Part shown: in pieces, positions 17,817 to 26,807 of the stretch
Position numbering within the stretch: position 1 is the stretch's first letter
Layout: each line of letters starts with the position of its first letter
From: Candidatus Aveggerthella stercoripullorum
GTDB taxonomy: Bacteria > Actinomycetota > Coriobacteriia > Coriobacteriales > Eggerthellaceae
Assembly: GCA_018712955.1 (NCBI GenBank)
Contig: DVGB01000004.1
Location: 1-64,000, forward strand
DNA length: 64,000 nt
Direction of reading: 5' to 3'
Notes under the pieces: generated by a model
The model's database searches: none
Seen by the model: the letters and a program-made list of their open reading frames with translations, nothing else
What the model was told of the DNA's origin: nothing
Position numbers and translations under genes: made by a program

Positions 17817-17857
17817 GCGGCGACGGGCCCGTCGCCTCATGCCGCGCGCTTTTTCTT
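17817..17857 (+). terminator. Terminator after menG
   Basis: GGCGACGG/CCGTCGCC palindrome (17819-17836) inside a wider GCGGC/GCCGC stem, followed by CTTTTTC. Confidence 0.65.
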
Positions 17858-17876
17858 CAACCTGCCATGCATGCCG

Positions 17877-17905
17877 TTGCCTGCACAGCCCTGTATTCCT
17901 ATAAT
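17877..17905 (+). promoter_or_regulatory. Sigma-70-type promoter for the glycine riboswitch
   Basis: -35 TTGCCT (17877-17882), a 17-nt spacer, and a consensus -10 TATAAT (17900-17905). Transcription would start near 17912, just before the riboswitch. Confidence 0.75.
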
Positions 17906-17929
17906 TCTGCATGCAAGGTATTGGACGAA

Positions 17930-18090
17930 GATTCCGGGAGAGATCCGGCGGCAACTCGCCGGGCGCCGAAGGGGCAGAAACTCTCAGGCAAAAGAACCGG
18001 AATCGGACAAACCTCTGGAAAGCCGATTGAACGGCGCCGACGAAGCGAAGCCTGCTGAGCGGGCGAATCTTTCAGGCAAACAGACAGGGG
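17930..18090 (+). promoter_or_regulatory. Tandem glycine riboswitch
   Basis: Two consecutive aptamers are visible. The first has GGGAGAG, then GCCGAAGGGGCAGAAACTCT, then CAGGCAAAAGAACCG (to ~18000). After the linker ACAAACCTCTGGAAAG, the second has GCCGACGAAGCG and CTTTCAGGCAAACAGACAGGGG (to 18090). The aptamers normally control glycine cleavage or amino-acid transport genes. Here no recognisable plus-strand gene follows; the next gene is on the opposite strand, ending at 18319. Confidence 0.92.
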
Positions 18091-18116
18091 CTCGCTCGCA
18101 TCGGCGCGCCCCTTTT
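18087..18116 (+). terminator. Glycine riboswitch terminator
   Basis: Stem GGGGC-CGC / GCG-GCCCC with one mismatch, followed by TTTTC. It overlaps the end of the second aptamer, as expected for an expression platform. Confidence 0.65.
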
Positions 18117-18270
18117 CGTATCCCCGTGCGAAAAGCGTCCGTCGCATCGTGAACATGCTTTGCGAAGGGCGTCCCGCACTCCTTTATCCCGGCTGCCCCT
18201 GTTCCGAGATAGCGAACGTCCGCCGAGCGCAGGCACGCACGCACCTGTCTGCGGCGCTCGCCCGCGCTCT

Positions 18271-18302
18271 ATGCCCCGCGCGCTTGCCCGCACGCGGGGC
18301 AT
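18271..18302 (+). terminator. Second hairpin in the riboswitch downstream region
   Basis: Perfect 10-bp stem ATGCCCCGCG/CGCGGGGCAT followed by TTCTCT. It would stop read-through from the riboswitch before the antisense tsaD region. There is no U-run in the tsaD direction. Confidence 0.5.
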
Positions 18303-18318
18303 TTCTCTGCAATCAGAA

Positions 18319-21168
18319 TTAGTACGGTTCGTCCAGCGGCGCATGAGCCTGGGCATCGGCGTCCAGGGAGAAGAACTTCCCCTGCCGATACCGATCAAGC
18401 GCCACCAGCGCAATCATGCCTGCGTTATCACCGCACGCGGACAGCGGCGGCATCGTAAGCCGCACGCCAATCTTCTTGCACATGTGCTCGTACGCCGCAC
18501 GCAACGCCGGATTCGCCGCCACACCGCCGCCCAAACAGAACTCTTTCGCGCCCGTCTCCACGAGCGCCGTCTTTGCTTTGGCCACCTGGACGTCCACGAC
18601 CGCTTGCTGGAAGCTCGCCGCGATATCCGGCAGATTGAGCTCCCGCCCCGCCTCGCGTTCCTTGTTGATGTACGTGGTCACGGCAGTCTTCAGGCCGGAA
18701 AGCGAAAAGCGCAGATCGTGCGAGTGGAGCAGCGCGCGCGGGAAGGGAATGGCTTTCGGGTTGCCCTTTGCCGCAAGCTTGGAAATGACCGGGCCGCCCG
18801 GATACCCCAGGCCGAGCGCTTTTGCCACCTTGTCGAACGCTTCGCCGACCGCGTCGTCAATGGTCGACCCCAACGTCTCGTAGTCGCCCCACGCCTTCAC
18901 GAGCACGAGCATGGTGTGCCCGCCCGAAACGAGCGAGACCACCATGGGCGGCTGGATATCGGGCGTGGCAACCTTGTTGGCGTACAGATGGCCTTCCATA
19001 TGGTTCACGCCGATAAACGGCAGGTTCGCGCCCCACGCTGCACCCTTCGCGAAGGCGACGCCTACGACAAGCGCGCCCACCAGGCCGGGGGCATACGTGA
19101 CTGCCACCGCATCCAAATCGCGCCAACGAAGGCGCGGCACGTCTATGCGGCGGGCTGCCACCTCCAGGCATTCGTCCGTCACCCCGCAGATGGCTTCGAT
19201 ATGCTTGCGGCTCGCAATCTCCGGAACTACGCCGCCGAAACGCGCATGGAAGTCAATCTGGGAGGCCACGATGTCGGAAAGGAGCGTCCCCTCCCCGTCG
19301 ATGACGGCAGCCGCCGTTTCGTCGCACGAGGACTCAATGGCCAAAATGAGCGGACGGTGCGCGCTCAGCACGGCTTCCACACCCGCTGCAGAAGACGCAG
19401 CCGAAGCGCCCACCGTAGCCGCTTCGGAGGACACCACGCCCTGGTCCTGCGCAATCGCCTGCTCCTGAAGCGTCATGCCCGCCACATCACGGGATGCAAG
19501 CGGCAGCGGGCCCGTCATGATGACCGCGTCTTCGCGGTCGGAGTAATAGCGCGGACGCACGCCCAAGGATTCGAAACCGAGCGCTTTGTAGAGCGCCTGC
19601 GCACCCGTATTCGACGCACGCACTTCCAACGTTGCCTCGTGTGCTCCCAGATCGCGCGCGTCAGCCGCAGCGCGCGCCAACAGCCCGCGCGCAATACCGC
19701 GGCGTCGGCACGCCGGCTCAACGGCAACCTTCAATATCTGCATCTGCCCGTCGACCACCCACGTGCCCACGTAGCCCGCAAGCATCAGGCCGTCCGCGCC
19801 GGCCGCAGCGTCCGCCCACGCCGCCGATTGGCAGGCCGGTCTCTCTGCCAAACTCACGATGGAGGAAGAGCCGCATTCCGACCCCAAAATCAGCGAGGGC
19901 GTTCCTGGTGCCGGAGATTGACGGGATTCCGAGGGCGTAGCGTGCTCCGCACGTGAGTCCTCGGAATCGCGGCAAAATCCGGCGCCGGGGGCGGCCGCAG
20001 CGTCAGCAGGTTCCGCCGGCTGGCAAGCCGGCGGAACCATATAAGCCGCCCACCACACGCGGTCTTTGCGCGGCAGTTCGTCCAGTACGAGCGCTTCGCT
20101 CCACGCATCCGTGCCCATAGCACGCGCCTCCAACGCCGCAACGTCGGCCGCGTGCGCCGCATCGAGCGGCTTGTAGACCACCCCATGCTCGTCAGGCTGC
20201 GCATTCAAGATAGCCGCATCATGCATGGTGCGGCGCTGGTCAGCGCGCAGCCCCGCTTCGGATTCCTGGACACCGGTCGTGAGATTCTTCGGGTCGTTCT
20301 TCGCGAGGCGGATACGCTCGTTCTCCTCTGCATCGGACAGGCGCGTGTAGACCGGCAGCGCAAACGCCGGATTGCCCGCCTGCGCATCGCACGGGTCGAA
20401 GCCGTCCTTTCGCCAGGCAGCCTGGAACGCCAGCAGCAGCCCTTCGCCCGTCGGCGTCCAGAACGCTTCGTCCGCAAAGGTGCCGAGCGGCGCGAACAGG
20501 TCAGCGTACTTTTTGAGCGCATCGCCCGCGATGAGCGCAGTCGATGCACCATCCCGCCTGTCGGAGCTTGCCCGCCTGGCCCCATGCCCTGAAGCAGCAC
20601 CCGTTGAAGGCCCGTCCTGAACGTCCTCCCTGCCATCGTCGCCGTTTTCGCCCGGCAGCACGACATTCAGCCCTTCAGCCAAAAACGATGCTGCGTCGGC
20701 CGCCTTCAGCACGCAGTCTTCGTTTTTGCGCACCACGTCCGCATCGGTCAGCTCATAGCGGACGGGATAGACCTCTTTGCGCATGGCATCCGCCGCCACG
20801 GCGATTGCCCCGCGCACGCCTGCATTCTGCAGTTTCCACGCCAAGGCGTCCATCGTGGACACGCCCCACAACGGCACTTCGAGCGCGCTCGCGACCCCCT
20901 TTGCCGTTGCCATGCAAATGCGCACGCCCGTAAACGAGCCCGGCCCGCGTCCGCAGACGACGCACGCAATCTGCCCGCGATCGACGCCCTCGCGCGTAAG
21001 CAGCGCATCGATCTGAGGGATAAGCTGGGTGTTCGATGCACGGCGCGCCTCCATTTCGAAACTTGCGAACGCACGCACGCACTTCGCTTTCGCATCCAGC
21101 CGTCCCAGCCCGATGGCGATGACCTCGTTGGCCGTGTCGAATGCCAGCACGATGTTTCGCTGATTCAT
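18319..21168 (-). CDS. tsaD: TsaB-RimI-TsaD fusion (tRNA t6A synthesis and N-acetyltransferase)
   Basis: One 949-aa polypeptide joins three enzymes. Residues ~1-300 are TsaB-like (FDTANEVIAIGLG, CGRGPGSFTGVRI). Residues ~325-590 form a RimI-type GNAT acetyltransferase (VAVEPACRRRGIARGLL, NTGAQALYKALGF), interrupted by a ~75-residue Ala/Pro/Ser-rich insert. Residues ~605-949 are TsaD (ESSCDETAAAV, metal ligands in NHMEGH near 722-727, GVAANPALR). TsaD with TsaB and TsaE places threonylcarbamoyl on A37 of ANN-decoding tRNAs; RimI acetylates ribosomal protein S18 in other bacteria. The ATG at 21168 lies 135 bp after tsaE on the same strand. Confidence 0.95.
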   Translation of the reverse strand: MNQRNIVLAFDTANEVIAIGLGRLDAKAKCVRAFASFEMEARRASNTQLIPQIDALLTREGVDRGQIACVVCGRGPGSFTGVRICMATAKGVASALEVPLWGVSTMDALAWKLQNAGVRGAIAVAADAMRKEVYPVRYELTDADVVRKNEDCVLKAADAASFLAEGLNVVLPGENGDDGREDVQDGPSTGAASGHGARRASSDRRDGASTALIAGDALKKYADLFAPLGTFADEAFWTPTGEGLLLAFQAAWRKDGFDPCDAQAGNPAFALPVYTRLSDAEENERIRLAKNDPKNLTTGVQESEAGLRADQRRTMHDAAILNAQPDEHGVVYKPLDAAHAADVAALEARAMGTDAWSEALVLDELPRKDRVWWAAYMVPPACQPAEPADAAAAPGAGFCRDSEDSRAEHATPSESRQSPAPGTPSLILGSECGSSSIVSLAERPACQSAAWADAAAGADGLMLAGYVGTWVVDGQMQILKVAVEPACRRRGIARGLLARAAADARDLGAHEATLEVRASNTGAQALYKALGFESLGVRPRYYSDREDAVIMTGPLPLASRDVAGMTLQEQAIAQDQGVVSSEAATVGASAASSAAGVEAVLSAHRPLILAIESSCDETAAAVIDGEGTLLSDIVASQIDFHARFGGVVPEIASRKHIEAICGVTDECLEVAARRIDVPRLRWRDLDAVAVTYAPGLVGALVVGVAFAKGAAWGANLPFIGVNHMEGHLYANKVATPDIQPPMVVSLVSGGHTMLVLVKAWGDYETLGSTIDDAVGEAFDKVAKALGLGYPGGPVISKLAAKGNPKAIPFPRALLHSHDLRFSLSGLKTAVTTYINKEREAGRELNLPDIAASFQQAVVDVQVAKAKTALVETGAKEFCLGGGVAANPALRAAYEHMCKKIGVRLTMPPLSACGDNAGMIALVALDRYRQGKFFSLDADAQAHAPLDEPY

Positions 21169-21303
21169 GAAAGGCCTGTCCTCCGATTTCGCACGAAAAG
21201 GCGCAGCGCCCGTCTGCCCCCGCGCTCGGCAGGAACAAACAGGCTGCTTGCGCCCGTGATTCTCGAATCCGCATTGTAGCGCATTCGGCGGAAGGCTTTG
21301 CGC

Positions 21304-21810
21304 TTACGAATAGTCCTTGCGCAGACGAGAGCGAGAGTCCTTCGCCCACAGGAAGAGCAGACGGCGAGGACGGTCGCCGTACGCGTGCATGCGGAACGTG
21401 CGCGTTTCGTCCTCGTTGACCGTAATGTCGACCTCGAGGTATTCGTACGGCAGCTCGTCGGGGAATTTGTCGCCCCATTCGACGAAGCTGGCACCAGGTC
21501 CGTCGAGAATCTCGAAATACCCGATGTCCTCCAGCTCGTCGGGGCTCTCCAGGCGATACAGGTCGAAATGGTACAGCGGCAACGACGCCTTTTCGTATGC
21601 CATCATGATGTTGAACGTGGGGCTCGTGACCGCACCGGTCACGCCGAGTTTGGCCGCCACGCCTTGCACGAATTGCGTCTTGCCCGCACCAAGGTCACCC
21701 GAAAGCAATATCACGTCGCCCGCGCGCAAAAGCGGCGCGAGCGTGGCAGCAAGCTGCTTCGTGGCATCCGGGGAAACCGACGTGCGCGTGTATGTCAGAC
21801 CGTTCGCCAT
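21304..21810 (-). CDS. tsaE: tRNA t6A synthesis ATPase TsaE
   Basis: The 168-aa P-loop protein shows LLSGDLGAGKTQFVQG (Walker A, about 35-50), SPTFNIMMAYE and LYHFDLYRL, all typical of TsaE. It forms the t6A complex with TsaB and TsaD, encoded immediately downstream as one fused protein. The start at 21810 (MANGLTYTRTS) matches family length; the open frame to 22020 adds an unrelated tail. Confidence 0.93.
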   Translation of the reverse strand: MANGLTYTRTSVSPDATKQLAATLAPLLRAGDVILLSGDLGAGKTQFVQGVAAKLGVTGAVTSPTFNIMMAYEKASLPLYHFDLYRLESPDELEDIGYFEILDGPGASFVEWGDKFPDELPYEYLEVDITVNEDETRTFRMHAYGDRPRRLLFLWAKDSRSRLRKDYS

Positions 21811-22137
21811 AAGCGCATTGTACGCCCCTACCGCCAGAAGCCAGCGGCACAGACTGCCCAGCGCGCCGAAATCCCACGGGACTGCTACCGTTCTGTAACG
21901 AGAAACACGCAATTGGGCATCCGGTGCGCAAGAGACGCCAGAAAACAACAGGAGCACCAGATTGCCTGCGCGTTTTCGCGTGCAGCCAAAAGCCGCACGG
22001 TCCGAGAGCATTATCGGCATCCCTCCGAGCTACGTTGCCTGCACGTTTGAATTTTCGCCAAAGTTGCAGTTTCATAAGGCTGTCACCCCTGTTTTCGCGC
22101 CCTCTGCGCGACCAAGACGAGAAAGACGAGGCATAGC
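21811..22137. other. Divergent intergenic region
   Basis: 327 bp between the divergently read tsaE and flavodoxin-like genes. I see no gene, riboswitch or strong repeat; promoters for both directions are expected. Confidence 0.5.
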
Positions 22138-22761
22138 ATGAAAGTACTGCTGGTCAATGGCAGCCCGCACGCGCAGGGCTGCACCTACACGGCACTGTGC
22201 GAAGTGGCGAATGAACTGGAGCAAAACGGCATTGAGACCGAAATCGTCCAGACGGGCACGAAGCCCGTTCAGGACTGCATCGCCTGCGGCGGCTGCAAGG
22301 ACAAAGGCTGCTGCGTGTTCGAGGACGGCGTGAACGAATTCTTGGAGAAGGCAGCGCAGGCGGACGGCTTCGTGTTCGGCACGCCGGTGTACTACGCCCA
22401 TCCGAGCGGACGGCTGCTCTCGTTCCTGGATCGTGCGTTCTATGCGGGCGGGCGCCGCGTGTTCGAGGGCAAGCCGGGCGCTGCCGTTGCCTCCGCGCGC
22501 CGCGGCGGCACCACTGCCACGCTTGATGCGGTCAACAAGTATTTCAGCTTCGCGGGCATGCCGATGGCGGGCTCGACCTACTGGAATATGGTGCACGGCA
22601 CCGCGGCCGAGCAGGTTGCGCAGGACGAAGAGGGTCTGCAGACCATGCGCAACCTGGGTCGCAACCTGGCCTGGATGGTGAAAGCGTTCGCCGTTGCGCG
22701 CGAGCAGGGCATTAAACCGCCCGTACCGGAAACCACCCTCAAAACGAACTTCGTGCGATAG
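22138..22761 (+). CDS. Flavodoxin-fold NAD(P)H oxidoreductase with Cys cluster
   Basis: The 207-aa protein has the FMN-binding VNGSPHAQGCTYTAL loop at the N-terminus, then CIACGGCKDKGCCVFEDG (about 48-65), a Cys arrangement found in iron-sulfur flavoprotein-like reductases, and GTPVYYAHPSGRLLSFLDRAFY, the typical dimer/FMN segment. It probably transfers electrons between NAD(P)H or ferredoxin and small acceptors. Substrate unknown. Monocistronic, ending at a strong terminator. Confidence 0.85.
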   Translation: MKVLLVNGSPHAQGCTYTALCEVANELEQNGIETEIVQTGTKPVQDCIACGGCKDKGCCVFEDGVNEFLEKAAQADGFVFGTPVYYAHPSGRLLSFLDRAFYAGGRRVFEGKPGAAVASARRGGTTATLDAVNKYFSFAGMPMAGSTYWNMVHGTAAEQVAQDEEGLQTMRNLGRNLAWMVKAFAVAREQGIKPPVPETTLKTNFVR

Positions 22762-22809
22762 CGCCTGCGCATTTTGCGCACGAGCCCCCTCGAGGCCTAT
22801 CGCCAAACG

Positions 22810-22850
22810 AAAGCGCCGCTCGGCTCGCAAGAGCCTCGAGCGGCGCTTTT
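22810..22850. terminator. Bidirectional terminator
   Basis: AAAGCGCCGCTCG paired with CGAGCGGCGCTTTT, placed between the convergent flavodoxin-like gene and folD. Confidence 0.85.
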
Positions 22851-22870
22851 GCACGGCGTTTCCTGCGCCC

Positions 22871-23722
22871 TTATGCCAGCGTCAGCTCCGCCGCGCGAAC
22901 CGTGTGTTCCATGGTCGTGGACGTGGTAACAGACCCGATGCCGCCTGGCACCGGCGTGATTGCGCCGACCACGGGCTCCACCTCGTCAAAGTCCACGTCA
23001 CCGCACAGGCTGCCGTGCGCGTCGAAGTTAATGCCCACATCGAGCACCGTCTGGCCGGGCGAAAAGTAGCGTGCGCCGAACGCCCGCGGGCGGCCGGTCG
23101 CGCAGATGACGATATCGGCGCTCTTCGTAATCTCTTCCAGATTCTCCGTGCGAGAATGACAGATGGTCACGCTCGCATTGCGACGAAGCAGCATCATGGC
23201 AACAGGCTTGCCGATCACAAGCGAGCGTCCCACGACCACGACATGCTTGCCCGTGATAGGAATCCCATAGTGGTCGAGCATGGTCACGCACGCCTCTGCC
23301 GTGCACGGGGGAAATCCTTCATGGCCGTCCGCGAACACCGACGCCAGCGAGGTCATGGAAATGCCGTCCACGTCCTTTGCGGCGGCAAGCTCGTTGCACA
23401 TGGCCTTTTCGTCCATGTAGGTCGGCAGCGGTCTGAACATGAGGCAGCCGTGGACCGCGGTATCGTAGTTGATGGACTGGAGCGAAACGGACAAGGCAAC
23501 TTCGGGCGCCAAAGAATCGAGCACGCATTTCTTGACTTCAATGCCCAAGCTGGCCGCACGCTTGACCGCCGTGCGCTCGTAGCTCAAATCGTCGGGGCGC
23601 TCTCCCACGCGCACGATGGCGAGCATCGGCGTCACTCCCTGCTGCGCAAGGCGCTCAATGCGCGCTTTCATGTCCTCCGCCATCGCGGCGACCACTTCTT
23701 TGCCTGTCAGCAGCTGTGCCAT
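22871..23722 (-). CDS. folD: Methylene-THF dehydrogenase / methenyl-THF cyclohydrolase
   Basis: FolD interconverts 5,10-methylene-THF and 10-formyl-THF using NAD(P). The 283-aa protein shows YERTAVKRAASLGIEVKK with the catalytic Lys, VVVGRSLVIGKPVAMMLL (nucleotide site, about 163-180) and the signature PVPGGIGSVTTS near the C-terminus. The ATG at 23722 has AAGG upstream. It is followed upstream on the same strand by fchA and fhs, forming a one-carbon cluster. Confidence 0.95.
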   Translation of the reverse strand: MAQLLTGKEVVAAMAEDMKARIERLAQQGVTPMLAIVRVGERPDDLSYERTAVKRAASLGIEVKKCVLDSLAPEVALSVSLQSINYDTAVHGCLMFRPLPTYMDEKAMCNELAAAKDVDGISMTSLASVFADGHEGFPPCTAEACVTMLDHYGIPITGKHVVVVGRSLVIGKPVAMMLLRRNASVTICHSRTENLEEITKSADIVICATGRPRAFGARYFSPGQTVLDVGINFDAHGSLCGDVDFDEVEPVVGAITPVPGGIGSVTTSTTMEHTVRAAELTLA

Positions 23723-23765
23723 ATGAAACCTTCTATGTCCTCGAGGCGCCTCTTCAGGCGCGCGT

Positions 23766-24380
23766 TTACTTGATTGCCTGCATCACCAGTTCGATCGTCG
23801 CCTCAGCGCGATCGCCCCACACGTCGATAAGCTCGTCGGCTTCGGCGCGATAGGCGGCAGCACGGTCGGCATCGTCCATGCTCGCCACGTTGATGTACAC
23901 GTTGAACGACGCGCCCACGAGCGCTGCCTTCGCGAACGCCGCAGCCACGCCCGCGTCGGAAACCGCCAAACGCGAGCCCTCTGCCGCCATAAACTCCGTG
24001 ATCTCGATGACCTCCGCGCACGCGCGCATAATCTCGAGCGGCACTTCGCACGCATCGACAAGGGCCTCTTGCAACGCCGCGTTCTTTGCCGCCTGCTCCT
24101 CGGGCGTTGCTTTCGGCAGACTGTAGGCGCGCGCAAGCGGCGCGAAGGCTTCTGCATCCTCGTCGATAAGCTCAAGCAGTCGTTCGCGCAAGGCCGCCAG
24201 CTTCTCGAGCGATACGATCACGTCCGCTTCGACCGCCGCATACTTCTTTTTGCCGACCGTCAGGTTGCCCACCATGGACGACAGCGCGCTTGCCAGCGCT
24301 CCGCAGTACGCGGACGCGCCACCCCCGCCTGGCGTGGGGTCTTTGCTTGCCAGTGCGTCAATGAACGCGCGATTAACCAT
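23766..24380 (-). CDS. fchA: Methenyl-THF cyclohydrolase FchA (FTCD-C family)
   Basis: The 204-aa all-helical protein shows DPTPGGGGASAYCGALASAL near the N-terminus and the long helices of the cyclodeaminase/cyclohydrolase family (FTCD_C). It hydrolyses methenyl-THF or deaminates formimino-THF. AAGGAGG precedes the ATG at 24380; the open frame to 24452 lacks support. The adjacent folD also has cyclohydrolase activity, so the pair is partly redundant. Confidence 0.9.
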   Translation of the reverse strand: MVNRAFIDALASKDPTPGGGGASAYCGALASALSSMVGNLTVGKKKYAAVEADVIVSLEKLAALRERLLELIDEDAEAFAPLARAYSLPKATPEEQAAKNAALQEALVDACEVPLEIMRACAEVIEITEFMAAEGSRLAVSDAGVAAAFAKAALVGASFNVYINVASMDDADRAAAYRAEADELIDVWGDRAEATIELVMQAIK

Positions 24381-24773
24381 GCTTTGCCTCCTTGCTGCGT
24401 GCGGGCGGCGTCGCGCCCCCGCAGCCGTGACGAACCGTCTGCGAGAAAGCATGCCAGCTTTCCAAAGCGCCGTCTACCACAACACCCCGCCTTGTCGGCA
24501 AAAATCCACCGGTCGACAGTGCGCGAAAGCAGAAACGGCGAAGGCTTACCGCGCAGGGCAAAGTACCGCCACCGCACGAGACGCGCTGCCGCAGGAACAG
24601 CGCCCGCCCGCAATGCAAGCGAACTATTGCACTGGACACGACGGCATGCGCAACAACCTGCCGTGCAAAAGAAAAGACCCTGGGGGCATCCTCCAGGGTC
24701 TCATACTCTCGTAAAGCCGCTATCGCGCGCAAACAAGGCTTTATCGCCATCCTGCGCGCATTCGAAGCCGCGC
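24381..24773. other. Intergenic region between fhs and fchA
   Basis: 393 bp containing the fhs terminator (24667-24700) and the presumed fchA-folD promoter. No folate- or ZTP-type riboswitch was recognised on inspection. Confidence 0.5.
24667..24700 (-). terminator. Terminator after fhs
   Basis: On the minus strand GACCCTGG/CCAGGGTC (24676-24683 with 24693-24700) is followed by TTTTCTTTT. Confidence 0.9.
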
Positions 24774-26462
24774 TTAGAACAGGCCGGAAATCTTGCCCGT
24801 TTCGTCGACGTCGATCTTGAACGCCGCCGGGCTCTTGCCCAGGCCCGGCATCGTCATGATGGAGCCCGTGAGCGCGACCACGAAGCCCGCACCGGCCGAC
24901 ACCTTCACCTGACGAACCGTAATGGTGAAGTCGCGCGGAGCGCCCAGTTTCGTCTGGTCGTCAGAGAAGGAGTACTGCGTCTTCGCCATGCACACCGGCA
25001 TACCGCCAAAGCCCAGGTCCTCGAGTTTCGCCAGCTCCTTCTTCGCCGCCGGCTCGAAGCTCACGCCGTCCGCACGGTAGACGCGTTTCGCGATGGCCTC
25101 GATCTTTTCGGCGAGCGAAAGGTCGTCGCCGTACGCGAACTCGAACGTGTCAGCACTGCGGCCGTCCCCGTCGCCCTCAGCGCACAGGCGCACGACCTCG
25201 TCGGCAAGCTCCAGGCCGCCTTCGCCGCCCTTTGCCCACACCTGGGACAGCGCCACGTTCACGCCGAGCTCTTTGCACTTGCGCTCGACAAGCTCCACTT
25301 CCGCCTGCGTGTCGGTCGGGAACTGGTTGATGGCGACCACGCACGGCAGGTTGTAGACCTTCGTGATGTTCTCGACATGCTGGAGCAGGTTCGGAAGACC
25401 TGCCTCCAACGCCTCCAGGTTCTCTTCGTTCAGCTCTGCCTTCGGCACGCCGCCATGGTTCTTGAGCGCACGGACGGTAGCGACCACGACGACCGCGTCG
25501 GGCTTCAGGCCCGCCAGGCGGCACTTGATGTCCAGGAACTTCTCCGCGCCCAAGTCAGCGCCGAATCCGGCTTCGGTCACGCAGTAGTCGCCGAGCGCCA
25601 TGGCCATGCGCGTGGCCATGATGGAGTTGCAGCCGTGGGCGATATTGGCGAACGGGCCGCCATGCACGAACGCAGGCGTGCCCTCCAGCGTCTGGACCAA
25701 ATTCGGTTTGAGCGCGTCCTTCAACAGCGCGGTCATGGCACCTTCCGCATGGAGATCGTGCGCCGTGACCGGCTTGTCGTCGAAGGTGTAGCCCACCACG
25801 ATACGACCCAGGCGCTCCTTCAAATCCGTGATGGAAGTGGCCAGGCAGAAAATGGCCATGACCTCAGAGGCCACCGTGATATCGAAGCCGTCTTCGCGCG
25901 GAACGCCGTTCACGCGGCCGCCCAGGCCGTCGACGATGAAGCGCAGCTGGCGGTCGTTCATGTCCACCACGCGCTTCCACGTGATCTTGCGCACGTCGAT
26001 GCCCAGCTCGTTGCCGTTATGGATATGGGCGTCCAGCAAAGCAGCAAGCAGGTTGTTCGCCGCGCCGATAGCATGGAAGTCGCCCGTGAAGTGCAGGTTG
26101 ATGTCCTCCATGGGAATGACCTGGGCATAGCCGCCACCTGCAGCGCCGCCCTTGATGCCGAAGACCGGGCCCAGGGACGGTTCGCGCAGCGCCACCATGA
26201 CGTTCTTGCCGCGGCGGGAAAGCGCGTCCGCCAGGCCGACCGTCGTCGTGGTCTTGCCCTCGCCGGCGGGCGTCGGGTTGATGGCGGTCACCAGAATGAG
26301 CTTGCCCGGCGTGTGGTCCTCGTTGCGCAGCAGGTTGTAGTCGACCTTTGCCTTGTAGTTGCCGTAGCACTCCAGGTACTTTTCGTCGATGCCCGCTTTC
26401 GCGGCAATCTCGGAGATCTTCTTCGGCGTGGTAGCCTGGGCGATTTCAATGTCAGTCAGCAC
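24774..26462 (-). CDS. fhs: Formate-tetrahydrofolate ligase
   Basis: Fhs makes 10-formyl-THF from formate, THF and ATP, feeding purine synthesis or the methyl branch of the Wood-Ljungdahl pathway. The 562-aa protein has the P-loop [18 protein letters not shown] (about 65-82), [21 protein letters not shown] (across 95-115), and [25 protein letters not shown] in two parts. The GTG at 26462 (GAGG upstream) gives normal length; the frame to 26579 adds an Arg-rich tail. With folD and fchA it forms a formate-to-methylene-THF route. Confidence 0.96.
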   Translation of the reverse strand: MLTDIEIAQATTPKKISEIAAKAGIDEKYLECYGNYKAKVDYNLLRNEDHTPGKLILVTAINPTPAGEGKTTTTVGLADALSRRGKNVMVALREPSLGPVFGIKGGAAGGGYAQVIPMEDINLHFTGDFHAIGAANNLLAALLDAHIHNGNELGIDVRKITWKRVVDMNDRQLRFIVDGLGGRVNGVPREDGFDITVASEVMAIFCLATSITDLKERLGRIVVGYTFDDKPVTAHDLHAEGAMTALLKDALKPNLVQTLEGTPAFVHGGPFANIAHGCNSIMATRMAMALGDYCVTEAGFGADLGAEKFLDIKCRLAGLKPDAVVVVATVRALKNHGGVPKAELNEENLEALEAGLPNLLQHVENITKVYNLPCVVAINQFPTDTQAEVELVERKCKELGVNVALSQVWAKGGEGGLELADEVVRLCAEGDGDGRSADTFEFAYGDDLSLAEKIEAIAKRVYRADGVSFEPAAKKELAKLEDLGFGGMPVCMAKTQYSFSDDQTKLGAPRDFTITVRQVKVSAGAGFVVALTGSIMTMPGLGKSPAAFKIDVDETGKISGLF

Positions 26463-26807
26463 GTCGGGCCCTCTTTCTCTTCGCGATGTTCGCGGCGTGA
26501 CCGTACGCCGCCAATCAGGAGCCCACGACCTGCGCATGCGCCCCTTCGGCTTCGGACGGCACTGCCGACGCAAAGCCACCGTTCATCATACGAGGCGCCT
26601 GCCCCCGCTGCAATCTGCTCCTCGGCAATCGCGCGAAGTATCACGGTCGGTACACAGCAAACGAGGATTTAAGTGCACTGCAAGCATAAACGCCCTCAGT
26701 ACAGCATAACGCTGAACCCCGCGTCAGCCGCCGCTGGAAGGCCACGCGAAAAATGCTTCGGGCGGAACCGCGCCGAAGTCTTCCCTACTCAGCGAACGGC
26801 GAGACCA
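26463..26807. other. Intergenic region upstream of fhs
   Basis: 345 bp between fhs and the 3' end of a histidine kinase gene on the same strand. It should hold the fhs promoter and leader. I see no match to known folate riboswitch consensus motifs and no small gene. Confidence 0.5.

Noticed and set aside
18149-18322. Short plus-strand ORF after the glycine riboswitch
   Set aside because: It contains the 18271-18302 hairpin and has an Arg/Ala/Cys-rich composition typical of chance frames; it is not a convincing riboswitch target.
18160-19956. 598-aa plus-strand open frame
   Set aside because: It is antisense to the TsaD part of the fusion gene, Arg/His-rich in composition and without any domain; a GC-rich shadow frame.
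24069-26672. 867-aa plus-strand open frame
   Set aside because: Antisense to fhs and fchA and crossing the fhs terminator; no domains.
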